Counted from the stretch's first letter, positions 35,068 through 43,462 are shown. The stretch: 64,000 bases of DNA from Mycolicibacterium sp. 018/SC-01/001 (GCF_007096635.1 NZ_VKAA01000021.1:1-64000), one strand, 5' to 3'. Numbers and translations: made by a program. Notes: generated from the letters alone by a model not told the origin.

Positions 35068-35379
35068 ATGAGAGTGGAAATTGTCTATTTCGACGGGTGC
35101 CCGAATTGGCAGGAAGCCGGTGCTCGTGTGGGCGCGGCAGCAGCCGGATTGGCCGACGTCGAGATCACGTATCGGCGGGTCACTACGGACGAAGAGGCAG
35201 CCGCCTTGCCGTTCGCGGGCTCTCCCACCATCCTCATCGACGGCACAGACGCTTTTGACGATGCGGTACCGGTGACGGAGTTGGCGTGCCGGGTGTATCA
35301 GACCGATACCGGACTGATGGGGTTGCCAACGGTCACCCAGCTGAACGAAGCGTTGCGGCGCCGACAGTCGCGCAGCTAA
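35068..35379 (+). CDS. Small thioredoxin-like protein
   Basis: The 103-residue protein begins RVEIVYFDGCPNW, with a C-x-x-W motif in place of CxxC, and continues LPFAGSPTILIDGTDAF, giving a short thioredoxin-like fold. The same family occurs beside mercury and arsenic genes in actinobacteria and is sometimes labelled alkylmercury lyase-like, though only one Cys of a redox pair is present here. ATG 35068 matches the family start; a longer open extension does not. It stands between gene-free DNA and the DsbA-like gene, which converges on it. Confidence 0.7.
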   Translation: MRVEIVYFDGCPNWQEAGARVGAAAAGLADVEITYRRVTTDEEAAALPFAGSPTILIDGTDAFDDAVPVTELACRVYQTDTGLMGLPTVTQLNEALRRRQSRS

Positions 35380-35448
35380 CCGATGCGTGGGCACTAATGT
35401 GAGACAGCAAACGGATCGCCGCGTTGGTTCTAACGAGACAAGGGCGCC

Positions 35449-36135
35449 TTATCCGCGCTCCAGAGCTTGGTCGAGTGCCGTAGTCAGGTCGTCGTAGCTG
35501 CGCGGCTGGATCCGCTCGTTGTTGATGAAGAAGGTGGGTGTTCCCTGTACACCGAGTGCGGTGCCGTCGGCGATGTCGAGTTGGATGCGTTGCAGGGTTG
35601 CGGGGTCGTTGTAGGTGGCGTCGAAGGCCTCCATCTCCAAGCCCAGCTGTTGGGCAAAGCCCCGGAAGACGTCGTCGGCGGGAACTTGTTGCTCGCCCCA
35701 CTCTGCTTGTGTCTCATACATTTTGCGGTACATGGCTTCGAGTTGACCTTGTTGGGCGGCGGCTTCCACCGCGCGTGCGGCGCGTTCGGCGTTGAAGTGC
35801 GAGCGCAGCGGAAAGTAGCGCAGCACGAAGTTCACCCGGTCGCCGTACTCGGCGCGGAGCTGCTCGATGGCGGGATAGAGTGCCCGGCAGCCTTCGCATT
35901 CGAAGTCGAGAAACTCGACGAAGTAGACCTCGCTGTCGGGAACCGAGTTGAGCCGGTGGCTGTTTTCCCGGACCGTCTGCCCGGCTGACCCGTCGTCGAC
36001 TGCGATGTCGGGAGCTGAGCCGGTATCGCGCACGGAGAGAAACACGACGGTCCCCACGGTCGCGACCGCGATGACCAAGAGCGTGAGGAGCACGCGGGTA
36101 CTGGCCAGGATCGAGCCGGGGCCTTTCATCTTCAT
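35449..36135 (-). CDS. Membrane-anchored DsbA-like thiol-disulfide oxidoreductase
   Basis: The product is about 228 residues. An N-terminal helix (residues 13-33) anchors a DsbA-type thioredoxin domain with the redox pair C80-E-G-C83 in LDFECEGCRALYP and the cis-Pro segment VQGTPTFFIN. It likely forms or isomerises disulfides outside the membrane. ATG 36135 (MKMKGPG) or ATG 36129 are both possible; an upstream extension would run into the divergent cadC-like gene. The two divergent starts are only 24 bases apart, so one operator can control both. Confidence 0.85.
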   Translation of the reverse strand: MKMKGPGSILASTRVLLTLLVIAVATVGTVVFLSVRDTGSAPDIAVDDGSAGQTVRENSHRLNSVPDSEVYFVEFLDFECEGCRALYPAIEQLRAEYGDRVNFVLRYFPLRSHFNAERAARAVEAAAQQGQLEAMYRKMYETQAEWGEQQVPADDVFRGFAQQLGLEMEAFDATYNDPATLQRIQLDIADGTALGVQGTPTFFINNERIQPRSYDDLTTALDQALERG

Positions 36136-36162
36136 ATCAACGTACTTTAGTATATCGATATG
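36136..36162. promoter_or_regulatory. Compact divergent promoter with AT-rich palindrome
   Basis: Only 24 bases separate the DsbA-like and CadC-like starts. ATATCGATAT at 36152-36161 is a perfect palindrome reaching the ATG of the CadC-like gene. At least one transcript must be leaderless, which is common in mycobacteria. Confidence 0.55.
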
Positions 36163-36543
36163 GCCGAGCCGGTGGACACCTGCGACCTGCTGTGTTTGGA
36201 CCTCCCGCATGCAGAGTCCATCCGGGCCGCGGTGCCCGACAACGCCACCGTGCAGGCCGCAGCCGCAGCCGCGCGTGGCCTGGCGGACGGCACCCGGCTG
36301 TCCATAGCGGCCGCGTTGGCCACTGGCGAGGAATTGTGCGTCTGCGACATGGCCTGGGTGGTGGGGTTGTCTCAGGGTTTGGTGTCACACCATCTGCGTC
36401 AGCTCAAGAATGCGTCGTTGGTGTCCTCGCGGCGCCAGGGGAAGTTGGTGATGTATCGGCTGACCGAGCGTGGGCGCCAGTTGACGGCCGCGGTGTTGTC
36501 CGGTGTGGCCGCGGTTGCTGGAGAGAGTCCGAATCGTGGCTGA
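36160..36543 (+). CDS. CadC-like ArsR/SmtB-family sensor
   Basis: This 127-residue winged-helix repressor carries Cys8 and Cys12 in an N-terminal arm plus Cys60 and Cys62 in ELCVCDMAWVVG. This matches the four-Cys site of CadC (C7, C11, C58, C60), which senses Cd(II), Pb(II) and Bi(III). The recognition helix is SQGLVSHHLRQLK. No ribosome site precedes ATG 36160, in line with a leaderless start. The nearby CadD and P-type ATPase genes suit such a sensor, although they are transcribed from elsewhere. Confidence 0.85.
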   Translation: MAEPVDTCDLLCLDLPHAESIRAAVPDNATVQAAAAAARGLADGTRLSIAAALATGEELCVCDMAWVVGLSQGLVSHHLRQLKNASLVSSRRQGKLVMYRLTERGRQLTAAVLSGVAAVAGESPNRG

Positions 36544-36680
36544 TGCGTGCTGCAGCCCGTAATCCGATGCCGAGTTCAGGGCGGGTCCTGAAAGTGTTGA
36601 CAAGTAACGAATGCCGCTGGTGGCGGTGGCCGTCTTGCGGTCGTGACCGCACTGCCGACCGTACGACAGGAGCGAGTGTG

Positions 36681-37025
36681 ATGCCAAGGATCAGTGCGCA
36701 GGCCCGCCTGGTGTATCGCAGCGAAATGGACGCCGCCATGAAAGCCGAGGATTCGCTGGTGCGATGGCGACATCTGGAGAGGGCTCACATCGTGTCGCAG
36801 CCAGATCCATGGCTGCACACCTGCAACCACGCCGCCATGCTGGTGTTGGCCGTGCGCCAGCACGACCGCCGCGAAGCGCTCGGGCAGGTGCTGCGCCTCA
36901 TGGTCGCTGCCCCTGGGTCGATGACCGGTCGGTATCCCGTCGGCAACACCGGCCGTGTCACGGCGGGGCTGATGACACCGATGCCCGTCCCCGACGACCT
37001 CGCCGCAGTCTTAACCAGCAGGTGA
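36681..37025 (+). CDS. DUF3703-like protein
   Basis: The 114-residue soluble protein shows RWRHLERAHIVSQPDPWLHT and NHAAMLVLAVRQHDRREALG, then GRYPVGNTGR. This matches the small DUF3703 family found beside metal-resistance genes. Conserved His residues could bind metal, but function is unknown. CAGGAGCG precedes ATG 36681; the frame stays open far upstream without a start site. It follows the CadC-like gene by 137 bases and could share its transcript. Confidence 0.7.
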   Translation: MPRISAQARLVYRSEMDAAMKAEDSLVRWRHLERAHIVSQPDPWLHTCNHAAMLVLAVRQHDRREALGQVLRLMVAAPGSMTGRYPVGNTGRVTAGLMTPMPVPDDLAAVLTSR

Positions 37026-37072
37026 ACACCGCCACGGCGATCTCGCACTCAAAGCTGCTGTCCAGTGAGGAG

Positions 37073-37666
37073 TCATCGCTCGGTGGTCAGCCGATCGAGT
37101 AGAGGCCGTAGGTCTTCGGCTAGTAGTGCCATGAGGTACACCGCGGCGACCCGTTGGCGGTCGAGGACCATCGTGGTGGGGACCACGCTGGTCGGATAGG
37201 TGCGTCCCAGGGTGATGAGGCTGCGCATTGCGGGGTCGAAAATGGAGGGATATTGCACGTTGCGGTCAGTGACGGAATCGCGTGCAGTATCTCTGTTGTC
37301 GCGTACGTCGATACCCAGGAACTGCACACCGCGGTCGCGGTATTCGGCGTAGACCGTCTCCAGTTCCGGAGTTTCGGTGCGGCAGGGCGCACACCACGAG
37401 CCCCACACGTTGATCAGGACCACCTTCCCGGTGAAATCCGACAGCCAGATCGTTTCGTCGGTGAACAAGTCGGGGCCGTTCAGGTCGCCGATCGTCACCC
37501 GACTCGAAGGTGGGTCGTAGAAGATCGCGGTCTGGCCGCCGGGGGAAACGAAGTCGAACGTACCGCCTTGGGCGACGGCATCCTCACCAGTGGTGCAGCC
37601 GGTGACCTGGGCTGCCGCGATGACAAGGGCTGCCGCAACGGCCACTATTTGCCTGACGCTACGCAT
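37073..37666 (-). CDS. Lipoprotein TlpA/ResA-like thioredoxin
   Basis: The 197-residue product has a lipobox ending at Cys24 (VTGCTT) and a TlpA-type domain. The redox motif is WCAPC (C92 and C95), preceded by KVVLINVWGS and followed by a VPTTMVLDRQ cis-Pro segment. It would reduce or maintain protein thiols on the outer face of the membrane. With the DsbA-like and thioredoxin-like genes it makes three thiol-redox genes inside the metal island. It is transcribed in the same direction as lspA and cadD but lies 58 bases downstream. Confidence 0.85.
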   Translation of the reverse strand: MRSVRQIVAVAAALVIAAAQVTGCTTGEDAVAQGGTFDFVSPGGQTAIFYDPPSSRVTIGDLNGPDLFTDETIWLSDFTGKVVLINVWGSWCAPCRTETPELETVYAEYRDRGVQFLGIDVRDNRDTARDSVTDRNVQYPSIFDPAMRSLITLGRTYPTSVVPTTMVLDRQRVAAVYLMALLAEDLRPLLDRLTTER

Positions 37667-37724
37667 GAAACCTCCTTCACCACAAGCGTTCTGGCGTTGA
37701 TGTGGCGCGCGGGCGGGGCCTGCC

Positions 37725-38324
37725 TCACTCTGAGAAGACCAGGCCGCTGACCAGGATGAAGATGCCGAGGGCGATCAAGACGATCGGGAACAGCACGTGT
37801 TCCCAGCGTTCGAGGACCTCGGCGATCGGCCGGCGGGTGGCGACGAATTTGGCGGCGACGACGAGGACCGCGACGAGCACGAGGAAGACGACGCAGTAGG
37901 CCACCACGGCCGCGGGTCCCACGCTGAGGAAGACCGGGACGTAGACGCCGATGTTGTCCCCGCCATTGGCAAAGGTGACTGCCGCGACGGTCCAGATGCC
38001 GACGTTCTTACCCGCGACTCTTCCATCGTCGTCGTCATCGTCGTTTCCACGCCAGGCTTCCCATGCCGCCCACAGTCCCAGGGCCAGGGGTATGAGCCCG
38101 AAGTACGGAATGATCTCCGGGGGAAGGAACGCCCCGGCACCCAACGTCACCAGCACCGCCGCGCCCAGAATCCCCGCAAACCCTAGGTACTGGCCTGCGG
38201 TGATCCGGGCCGTTGTTCCGCGTTGCCCCGCGCCGCGGGCGAAGAACAGCGACAGCACGATGATGTCGTCGATGTTGGTGACGATGAACAGGCCGATCGC
38301 GGGCAGAACTGACGACAGGATCAT
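37725..38324 (-). CDS. cadD: CadD-family cadmium resistance transporter
   Basis: The 199-residue membrane protein has five to six helices. The paired motifs TNIDDIIVLSLFFA and FANGGDNIGVYVP contain the conserved Asp residues of the CadD/LysE-like superfamily. An acidic run (GNDDDDDDGR) lies in the central loop. CadD proteins confer cadmium resistance by efflux or binding. ATG 38324 overlaps the lspA stop (ATGA). Confidence 0.88.
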   Translation of the reverse strand: MILSSVLPAIGLFIVTNIDDIIVLSLFFARGAGQRGTTARITAGQYLGFAGILGAAVLVTLGAGAFLPPEIIPYFGLIPLALGLWAAWEAWRGNDDDDDDGRVAGKNVGIWTVAAVTFANGGDNIGVYVPVFLSVGPAAVVAYCVVFLVLVAVLVVAAKFVATRRPIAEVLERWEHVLFPIVLIALGIFILVSGLVFSE

Positions 38325-38827
38325 GCGCCGGCCCCCGTGGCTGCGGTGTCGCTGGTGCGCCAGCTCGCCACAGCGAGGACGGCTCCGCCGCCGACGACGA
38401 AGACGTCAGCGAGGTTGAAGGTCGGAAACCAGCCCGTGTGCTGGTAGTCGGTGACCAGTCCGTCAGCGGCGCGATCGATCAGGTTGGCCACCGCGCCACC
38501 CAGCATCGCGGCCAGCGCCAGCACGACGGGCAGCGCGGCGGTGCGAGTGACGCGGACCGCGAACACCGCGAGTGCGACCACGATCACGCCGGTGACGCCG
38601 AGCAGGACCGCTGGGGGCAGGGTGTCGCCGAGACTGAATGCCACCCCGGGGTTGAACGCCAGCCGCAGGTGCAGCAGACCGAGATCTGTTGAGCTGCCAT
38701 CGTTCAGCGCCCGGGCGGCCCACGTCTTCAGTCCCAGATCAAGTCCGGCGGCGATGACCGCCGTGGCGGCCAGGGTGATCCGGCCCCGAATTACCCTGGC
38801 CTCGGCGCCGGTGTGGCCAGCGGTCAC
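38321..38827 (-). CDS. lspA: Signal peptidase II (LspA) encoded in a metal operon
   Basis: The 168-residue, four-helix membrane protease has the LspA blocks FNPGVAFSL, GGAVANLIDR (first catalytic Asp) and FNLADVFVV (second catalytic Asp). It cleaves lipoprotein signals after lipid attachment. It overlaps the ATPase gene upstream (GTGA) and cadD downstream (ATGA), so it is a true operon member, not the housekeeping copy. LspA genes accompany Pb/Zn/Cd resistance operons elsewhere (pbr type). Local lipoproteins such as the TlpA-like protein are possible substrates. Confidence 0.88.
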   Translation of the reverse strand: MTAGHTGAEARVIRGRITLAATAVIAAGLDLGLKTWAARALNDGSSTDLGLLHLRLAFNPGVAFSLGDTLPPAVLLGVTGVIVVALAVFAVRVTRTAALPVVLALAAMLGGAVANLIDRAADGLVTDYQHTGWFPTFNLADVFVVGGGAVLAVASWRTSDTAATGAGA

Positions 38828-40791
38828 GACGGCGCGCCCACCGGCGCCGCGCGGGTGTCGCTGGCGGCCGGATCGACCGGCGCAGCGGCCAGTGGCTTGG
38901 TGCGCCCAGCCCGCACACCGTTGGCGATGACCACGATCTCGGCGAGTTCGTGGACCAGCACCACGGCGGCCAGCCCGAGCACCCCGAACAGTGCCAGCGG
39001 CACCAACGCGATGATCAGGCCCAGGGATAGGCCGACGTTTTGCAGCATGATCCGCCGCGCCCGGCGCGCGTGGGTGAACGTCTGGGGCAGGTGGCGCAGG
39101 TCTTCGCCCATCAACGCCACGTCCGCGGTTTCGATGGCCACGTCGGTGCCCATCGCGCCCATCGCGATACCGACGTCGGCGGTGGCCAGCGCGGGAGCGT
39201 CGTTGACGCCGTCGCCGACCATCGCCGTGGGGCGCTGGGCCCGCAGCTCTTCGATCAGTCGCGCTTTGTCTTCGGGGCGCAGCTCGGCGTGCACGGCGTC
39301 GATCCCGACGTCGCGGGCCAAAGCCGCTGCGGTGGCCTGGTTGTCGCCGGTGAGCATGGCGACGTGGTAGCCGTCGCGGCGCAGCCGGGCGACCACCTCG
39401 GCGGCCTCGGGGCGCAGCTCGTCGCGCACGGCGATGGCACCGATGACCTGGCTGTCGTGTTCGACGAGGACGGCGGTGGCCCCCGCCTGCTGCATGCACG
39501 CGACCTCCTCGGCGAGCGGGCCAGGGTCGAGCCAGCCGGGGCGGCCCAGACGAAGCGTGTGCCCATCGCGGCGTCCGGTGAGCCCGGCGCCGGTGACGGC
39601 CTCCACGTCGGTGGCAGGGATGACGTCCTCGACGGCGGCGAGGATCGCCGCGGCCAGCGGGTGCTCGCTGCGCGCTTCCAGAGCCGCAGCCAGATCCAGC
39701 ACCTGCTCGCGGGTGGCGCCGTGGGTGGTGGCCACGTCGATGACTGCGGGCCGGTTCGCGGTGAGCGTCCCGGTCTTGTCCAACGCGACACCGCGGATCT
39801 TGCCCAGCCCTTCCAGCGCGGCGCCGCCCTTGACCAGCGCACCGAGCTTGCTGGCGGCGCCGATGGCGGCCACCACGGTGACGGGCACCGAGATCGCCAG
39901 GGCGCACGGCGAGGCGGCGACCAGCACCACCAGGGCACGTTCGATCCAGGTGGCCGAGTCCCCGAGCAGGCTGCCGATCACCGCGATCAGCGCCGCGACG
40001 ATCATCACCCCGGGAACCAGGGGTTTGGCGATGCGGTCAGCCAGGCGTTGGGAGGCGCCCTTGCGGGACTGTTCGGCCTCCACGATGCGCACGATGCGGG
40101 CCAGCGAGTTGTCCTCGGCGGTGGTGGTGACCTCCACCTCGAGCACCCCGGTGCCGTTGATCGACCCCGCGAACACCTCATCACCGGGCCCAGCCTCCAC
40201 GGGGACCGACTCACCGGTGATGGCCGAGACATCCAGCGCGGTGCGGCCGTCGCGGATGATGCCGTCGGTGGCGACGCGCTCACCGGGCTTGACCAGCATC
40301 CGGTCGCCGATCCGCACATCGGCTGTCGCCACGGTCTTTTCGCTACCGTCACGCAGCACTGTCGCTTCGTCGGGCACCAGCGACAACAGTGCGCGCAGTC
40401 CGCGGCGAGTGCGCGCCAGCGAGTACTCCTCCAGTCCCTCGCTGATGGAGAACAGGAAGGCCAGCATGGCGGCCTCACCCACCTCGCCGAGGATCACCGC
40501 GCCCACGGCGGCGATGGTCATCAGCGTGCCCACGCCGATCTTGCCCTTGGCCAGCCGTGTGAGGGTGGACGGCACGAAGGTATAGGCGCCGGCCAGCAGC
40601 GCCACCGCTTCCAGCGTGCGCACGACCGGCTCGGCGACGTCGAGGAACCCGGCGATCACCGCTGCCAGCAGGAACACCCCCGAAATGGCGGCGAACTGCA
40701 GTTCCTTGATCTGCCACAGCCGCTCGGGCTCACGCTCCTCCTCGTCGGCGCCGCGGGGTTCGTCGTTGCCGCAGCCGCAGGCGTCGCTCAT
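38824..40791 (-). CDS. P1B heavy-metal ATPase with SPC motif (P1B-4-like)
   Basis: The 655-residue ATPase has no HMA domain, only a short CGCG start. The intramembrane motif is S294-P295-C296 instead of CPC, the catalytic Asp338 lies in DKTGTLT, and the late helix carries VLVHELAEIVV. SPC plus HE in the last helices marks the P1B-4 group (CoaT, CzcP, CtpD, CtpJ), which moves Co, Zn, Cd, Ni or Fe ions rather than copper. Operon partners (CmtR-like sensor, CadD, LspA) favour Cd/Pb/Zn. ATG 40791 overlaps the sensor gene's stop (TGATG). Confidence 0.88.
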   Translation of the reverse strand: MSDACGCGNDEPRGADEEEREPERLWQIKELQFAAISGVFLLAAVIAGFLDVAEPVVRTLEAVALLAGAYTFVPSTLTRLAKGKIGVGTLMTIAAVGAVILGEVGEAAMLAFLFSISEGLEEYSLARTRRGLRALLSLVPDEATVLRDGSEKTVATADVRIGDRMLVKPGERVATDGIIRDGRTALDVSAITGESVPVEAGPGDEVFAGSINGTGVLEVEVTTTAEDNSLARIVRIVEAEQSRKGASQRLADRIAKPLVPGVMIVAALIAVIGSLLGDSATWIERALVVLVAASPCALAISVPVTVVAAIGAASKLGALVKGGAALEGLGKIRGVALDKTGTLTANRPAVIDVATTHGATREQVLDLAAALEARSEHPLAAAILAAVEDVIPATDVEAVTGAGLTGRRDGHTLRLGRPGWLDPGPLAEEVACMQQAGATAVLVEHDSQVIGAIAVRDELRPEAAEVVARLRRDGYHVAMLTGDNQATAAALARDVGIDAVHAELRPEDKARLIEELRAQRPTAMVGDGVNDAPALATADVGIAMGAMGTDVAIETADVALMGEDLRHLPQTFTHARRARRIMLQNVGLSLGLIIALVPLALFGVLGLAAVVLVHELAEIVVIANGVRAGRTKPLAAAPVDPAASDTRAAPVGAPS

Positions 40792-41198
40792 CAGCGAGTC
40801 TCCTTCGTGCTGGTCGTCGCGTCGGTGCGGGAGCGGGTGCCGTAGGTGGGGCACAGTGCGACGGCGTTGCCGGTGGCGGCGAGCAGTGTTTCGGCGGAGG
40901 CGAGCAGGTCGAGCAGTTCGGGGCGGGTCAGCGAGTAGAACACCTGCCGGCCCTCGGGGCGGCCGGTGACCAGCCCGCAGTCCCGCAGGCACGCCACATG
41001 CGCCGACACGGTGGACTGGGCCAACCCCAGCTCTCCGATCAGGTCGGCCACGCGGGCCTCCCCGTCAGCGAGGCGGCGCACGATCGCCAACCGAGCCGAA
41101 TCGGAGAGGCTGTGAAATAGCGCCACCGCCGCATCCAGATTCGAGGAGTTTCCTGGGGCGCTGCCGCCGAGGCACGCATCCGATTTATTCATCGCCAT
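40791..41198 (-). CDS. cmtR: CmtR-like Cd/Pb sensor repressor
   Basis: The 135-residue winged-helix protein contains AHVACLRDCGLV (Cys70, Cys74) and Cys116 in ALCPTYG, the three-Cys ligand set of CmtR. It is the first gene of the coupled set sensor-ATPase-lspA-cadD, in which each pair of genes overlaps. The preceding 17 bases before the desaturase stop leave little room for a promoter, so it may also be read from the upstream araC/desaturase unit. Confidence 0.86.
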   Translation of the reverse strand: MAMNKSDACLGGSAPGNSSNLDAAVALFHSLSDSARLAIVRRLADGEARVADLIGELGLAQSTVSAHVACLRDCGLVTGRPEGRQVFYSLTRPELLDLLASAETLLAATGNAVALCPTYGTRSRTDATTSTKETR

Positions 41199-41215
41199 AT
41201 GACGATTATGACCGG

Positions 41216-42184
41216 TTAGCAGCGATACTTTTCGCTGGGGTCGGGCGTCGACGTCTCGGTGCCGTTCGTCGCCGCGGTGGCGGTGGGTGTGAGGGTGCAT
41301 CCGCCGTCGCGGGTGAACGGGTAGATCATCTGGCGCAGGTAGCCGCTGGGGTAGTCGGGTTTGGCGGCCATGCCGAGTTGGGTGGAGTCGAATCGTCGGG
41401 CGGGGTCGTAGGAGTAGGTGCGCAGCAGGTGATCCCACACCAGGGTGAACAGTCCGAAGTTGACGTCACCGATGCCGGCCCACTTGAGGTGGTGAAAGCG
41501 GTGGCCTTCGTTGAGGGCTAGGACGTACTTGGCGGGACCGATGCGGTAGTCGGCGTTGGAGTGCTGCAACAGCAGCTGGATTGCCACGGCCAGCGCCAAC
41601 ACGGAGGCCACGTTGACGGGCAGGCCGATCAGGATCAGGGGGGCCACGCCGGCGGCCATCTCGGCGGTTTGGTGTAGGGGGTGTTTCATCAGGCCGTTGA
41701 GGCCGTAGAAGCGGGTGATGCTGTGGTGCACCGCGTGGAATCGCCACAGCACGCCGATCTTGTGGCTGGCCAGGTGTACGACGGTGATGCCGAAATCCGC
41801 GACCAGGATCGCGGCTAGCACCTGTGCGACGAACGGCCAACTGTACGGCCACAACTGGGGCGCGGGCACGATCGCGGCGAGCAGCGGGATGGCGGCCACG
41901 CTGCCCAGGATGAGGGTTTCGTTGACCGCGACGTGGATGCGGTCGCGGGTGCTATCGGCACGGTCGTGGTTCCACTCGGGGTCATACGGGATGACCCGTT
42001 CGACCAGAAACGCCGTCGCGATCGCGACGACCAGAATGACCATCAACCAGTACTTCGGTGCCCCGGCCGCGGCCACGGCGATACCCGCGCCGTTGAGGCC
42101 GATCAGCATGAACGGCACATAGCCGTACCGGGCCACCACCTGAACCGCGCTGGTGGCCATCGATGTCATGGAAGTCGTACTCAT
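41216..42184 (-). CDS. Sterol desaturase / fatty-acid hydroxylase superfamily protein
   Basis: The 322-residue membrane protein has four to five helices and the complete eight-His di-iron set: HLASH, HAVHH and EGHRFHH with additional His residues between. Such enzymes hydroxylate or desaturate lipids. It lies between araC and the cmtR-like gene, all on the minus strand. Its presence in a metal block is unexpected; membrane-lipid change under stress is a guess. Confidence 0.8.
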   Translation of the reverse strand: MSTTSMTSMATSAVQVVARYGYVPFMLIGLNGAGIAVAAAGAPKYWLMVILVVAIATAFLVERVIPYDPEWNHDRADSTRDRIHVAVNETLILGSVAAIPLLAAIVPAPQLWPYSWPFVAQVLAAILVADFGITVVHLASHKIGVLWRFHAVHHSITRFYGLNGLMKHPLHQTAEMAAGVAPLILIGLPVNVASVLALAVAIQLLLQHSNADYRIGPAKYVLALNEGHRFHHLKWAGIGDVNFGLFTLVWDHLLRTYSYDPARRFDSTQLGMAAKPDYPSGYLRQMIYPFTRDGGCTLTPTATAATNGTETSTPDPSEKYRC

Positions 42185-42231
42185 GCCTTGATCGTCGCGG
42201 CCGCCGCCACGGCGGGGCTTGAACGATTCGG

Positions 42232-43005
42232 CTAACCGGTGCTGTCGAGATCCCAGGACACGTGCCGGCTCAACACCGAGGGCGCCAAGCCGAACATCTC
42301 GCGGGTCGTGCGAGAAAGGTGCGCGCTATCGGCGAAACCCGCACCGTGCGCCGCCCCAGTGAGGTCGTCCCCGGACTGCACGCGGGTGATCGCGATCCGC
42401 AGCCGCGACCACAACACGTAACGGCGTAACGGAATCCCGACCTGCTCAGTGAACAAATGCGTCAGCCGACTCGGCGAAATCCCGACCCGTGCAGCTAATT
42501 CTGTACCGCTGACCGGGCCCGCCGCCACAAGGTCAGGCAACAGCCGCAACGCGTCAACGATGGCGGGATGGTGCGCCCTGTCGTCTACGGCAAGGACGGG
42601 CGCCAGGTGCGCGATCAGCTCGTCGACCACCGTGGCCAGCGCTCGCCGACGGGTGAACGTCAGCACCGGGGCAACAGTCCACCCAGAGTGGACCGCACGC
42701 AGCTGCGCAGACCGTCCCGGCGCGGACTCCGGCTCCAGGAACACCACCGTGCCCTCCGGCGCTCCGACCTCGACTCGATGGGGGGCATCGGCGGGCACGA
42801 CCACCTTCGTGCCGCGGTGCCGCGCGCCGTGCTCGTCAAGCACCGTGAACGCCGTTGTCGCGGTGATGATCTGCACGGCGTGATGGGCGTGGGCATCGGT
42901 GGTGCCGATGGACCCGGTGAACGCCAACACCCCCGGACGCAGCAGTGCCGCACCGCCCCAGCGCGGCTCCACGCCGAGATCAAGGCCGGACCTATTCATC
43001 GCCAT
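42232..43005 (-). CDS. AraC-family transcriptional regulator
   Basis: The 257-residue protein has an N-terminal cupin-like effector domain (DAHAHHAVQIITA; PADAPHRVEVGAPE) and a C-terminal AraC double helix-turn-helix (GTELAARVGISPSRLTHLF and AAHGAGFADSAHLSRTTREM). It probably controls the downstream desaturase gene. The start is ATG 43005 or ATG 42999 (MAMNRSG). The sequence around this start closely matches that of the cmtR-like gene at 41198. Confidence 0.82.
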   Translation of the reverse strand: MAMNRSGLDLGVEPRWGGAALLRPGVLAFTGSIGTTDAHAHHAVQIITATTAFTVLDEHGARHRGTKVVVPADAPHRVEVGAPEGTVVFLEPESAPGRSAQLRAVHSGWTVAPVLTFTRRRALATVVDELIAHLAPVLAVDDRAHHPAIVDALRLLPDLVAAGPVSGTELAARVGISPSRLTHLFTEQVGIPLRRYVLWSRLRIAITRVQSGDDLTGAAHGAGFADSAHLSRTTREMFGLAPSVLSRHVSWDLDSTG

Positions 43006-43015
43006 CGAACGATGG

Positions 43016-43375
43016 TCATTCTGAATGCGTCGACATTGCGGTGGCGATGCGGTCCAGGGCTGCGACATTGACGCGGTAGTAGGCCCACTTGCCGCGTTGG
43101 TCGCGGCTGACGAGGCCGCTGTCGACGAGCAGCTTCATGTGATGGGACACCGTGGGTTGGCTCAGCCCAAGTGGCTCGGTGAGGTCGCAGATGCAGGCTT
43201 CCCCACCGTCTGATGCGGCGATGAGCGACACCAGTTTGACCCGTGCCGGGTCGGCAAGCGCCTTGAACACCGAGGCGAGTCGTTCGGCGGCAGCGGTGTC
43301 CAGCACGCCGCCGGTCAGCGGTGAGCAGCAGCTGGCCACATCACTTGAGGTCAACGGTGCGGTCGCGGTTGCCAT
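43016..43375 (-). CDS. arsR: ArsR repressor with N-terminal Cys pair
   Basis: The 119-residue winged-helix repressor has Cys16-Cys17 (VASCCSP) and Cys61/Cys63 in EACICDLTEPLG. The recognition segment is SQPTVSHHMKLL. Both Cys pairs suit As(III) binding. It diverges from the flavin monooxygenase/MFS pair, with an 8-4-8 inverted repeat between them. On its own strand it reads toward araC. ATG 43375 is used; the four-codon-longer form is not family-like. Confidence 0.86.
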   Translation of the reverse strand: MATATAPLTSSDVASCCSPLTGGVLDTAAAERLASVFKALADPARVKLVSLIAASDGGEACICDLTEPLGLSQPTVSHHMKLLVDSGLVSRDQRGKWAYYRVNVAALDRIATAMSTHSE

Positions 43376-43393
43376 GTCCTCATGATGGCACAC

Positions 43394-43413
43394 GCATTGA
43401 CAAACGTCGATGC
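43394..43413. promoter_or_regulatory. Candidate ArsR operator
   Basis: GCATTGAC-AAAC-GTCGATGC is an inverted repeat with eight-base arms and one mismatch. It lies between the divergent arsR and flavoprotein genes, 19 bases upstream of the arsR start. Confidence 0.6.
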
Positions 43414-43462
43414 GTCAAGCACGATCAGTCCCATCGAAGAACGTCGATGAGAGGAGTGGAGC

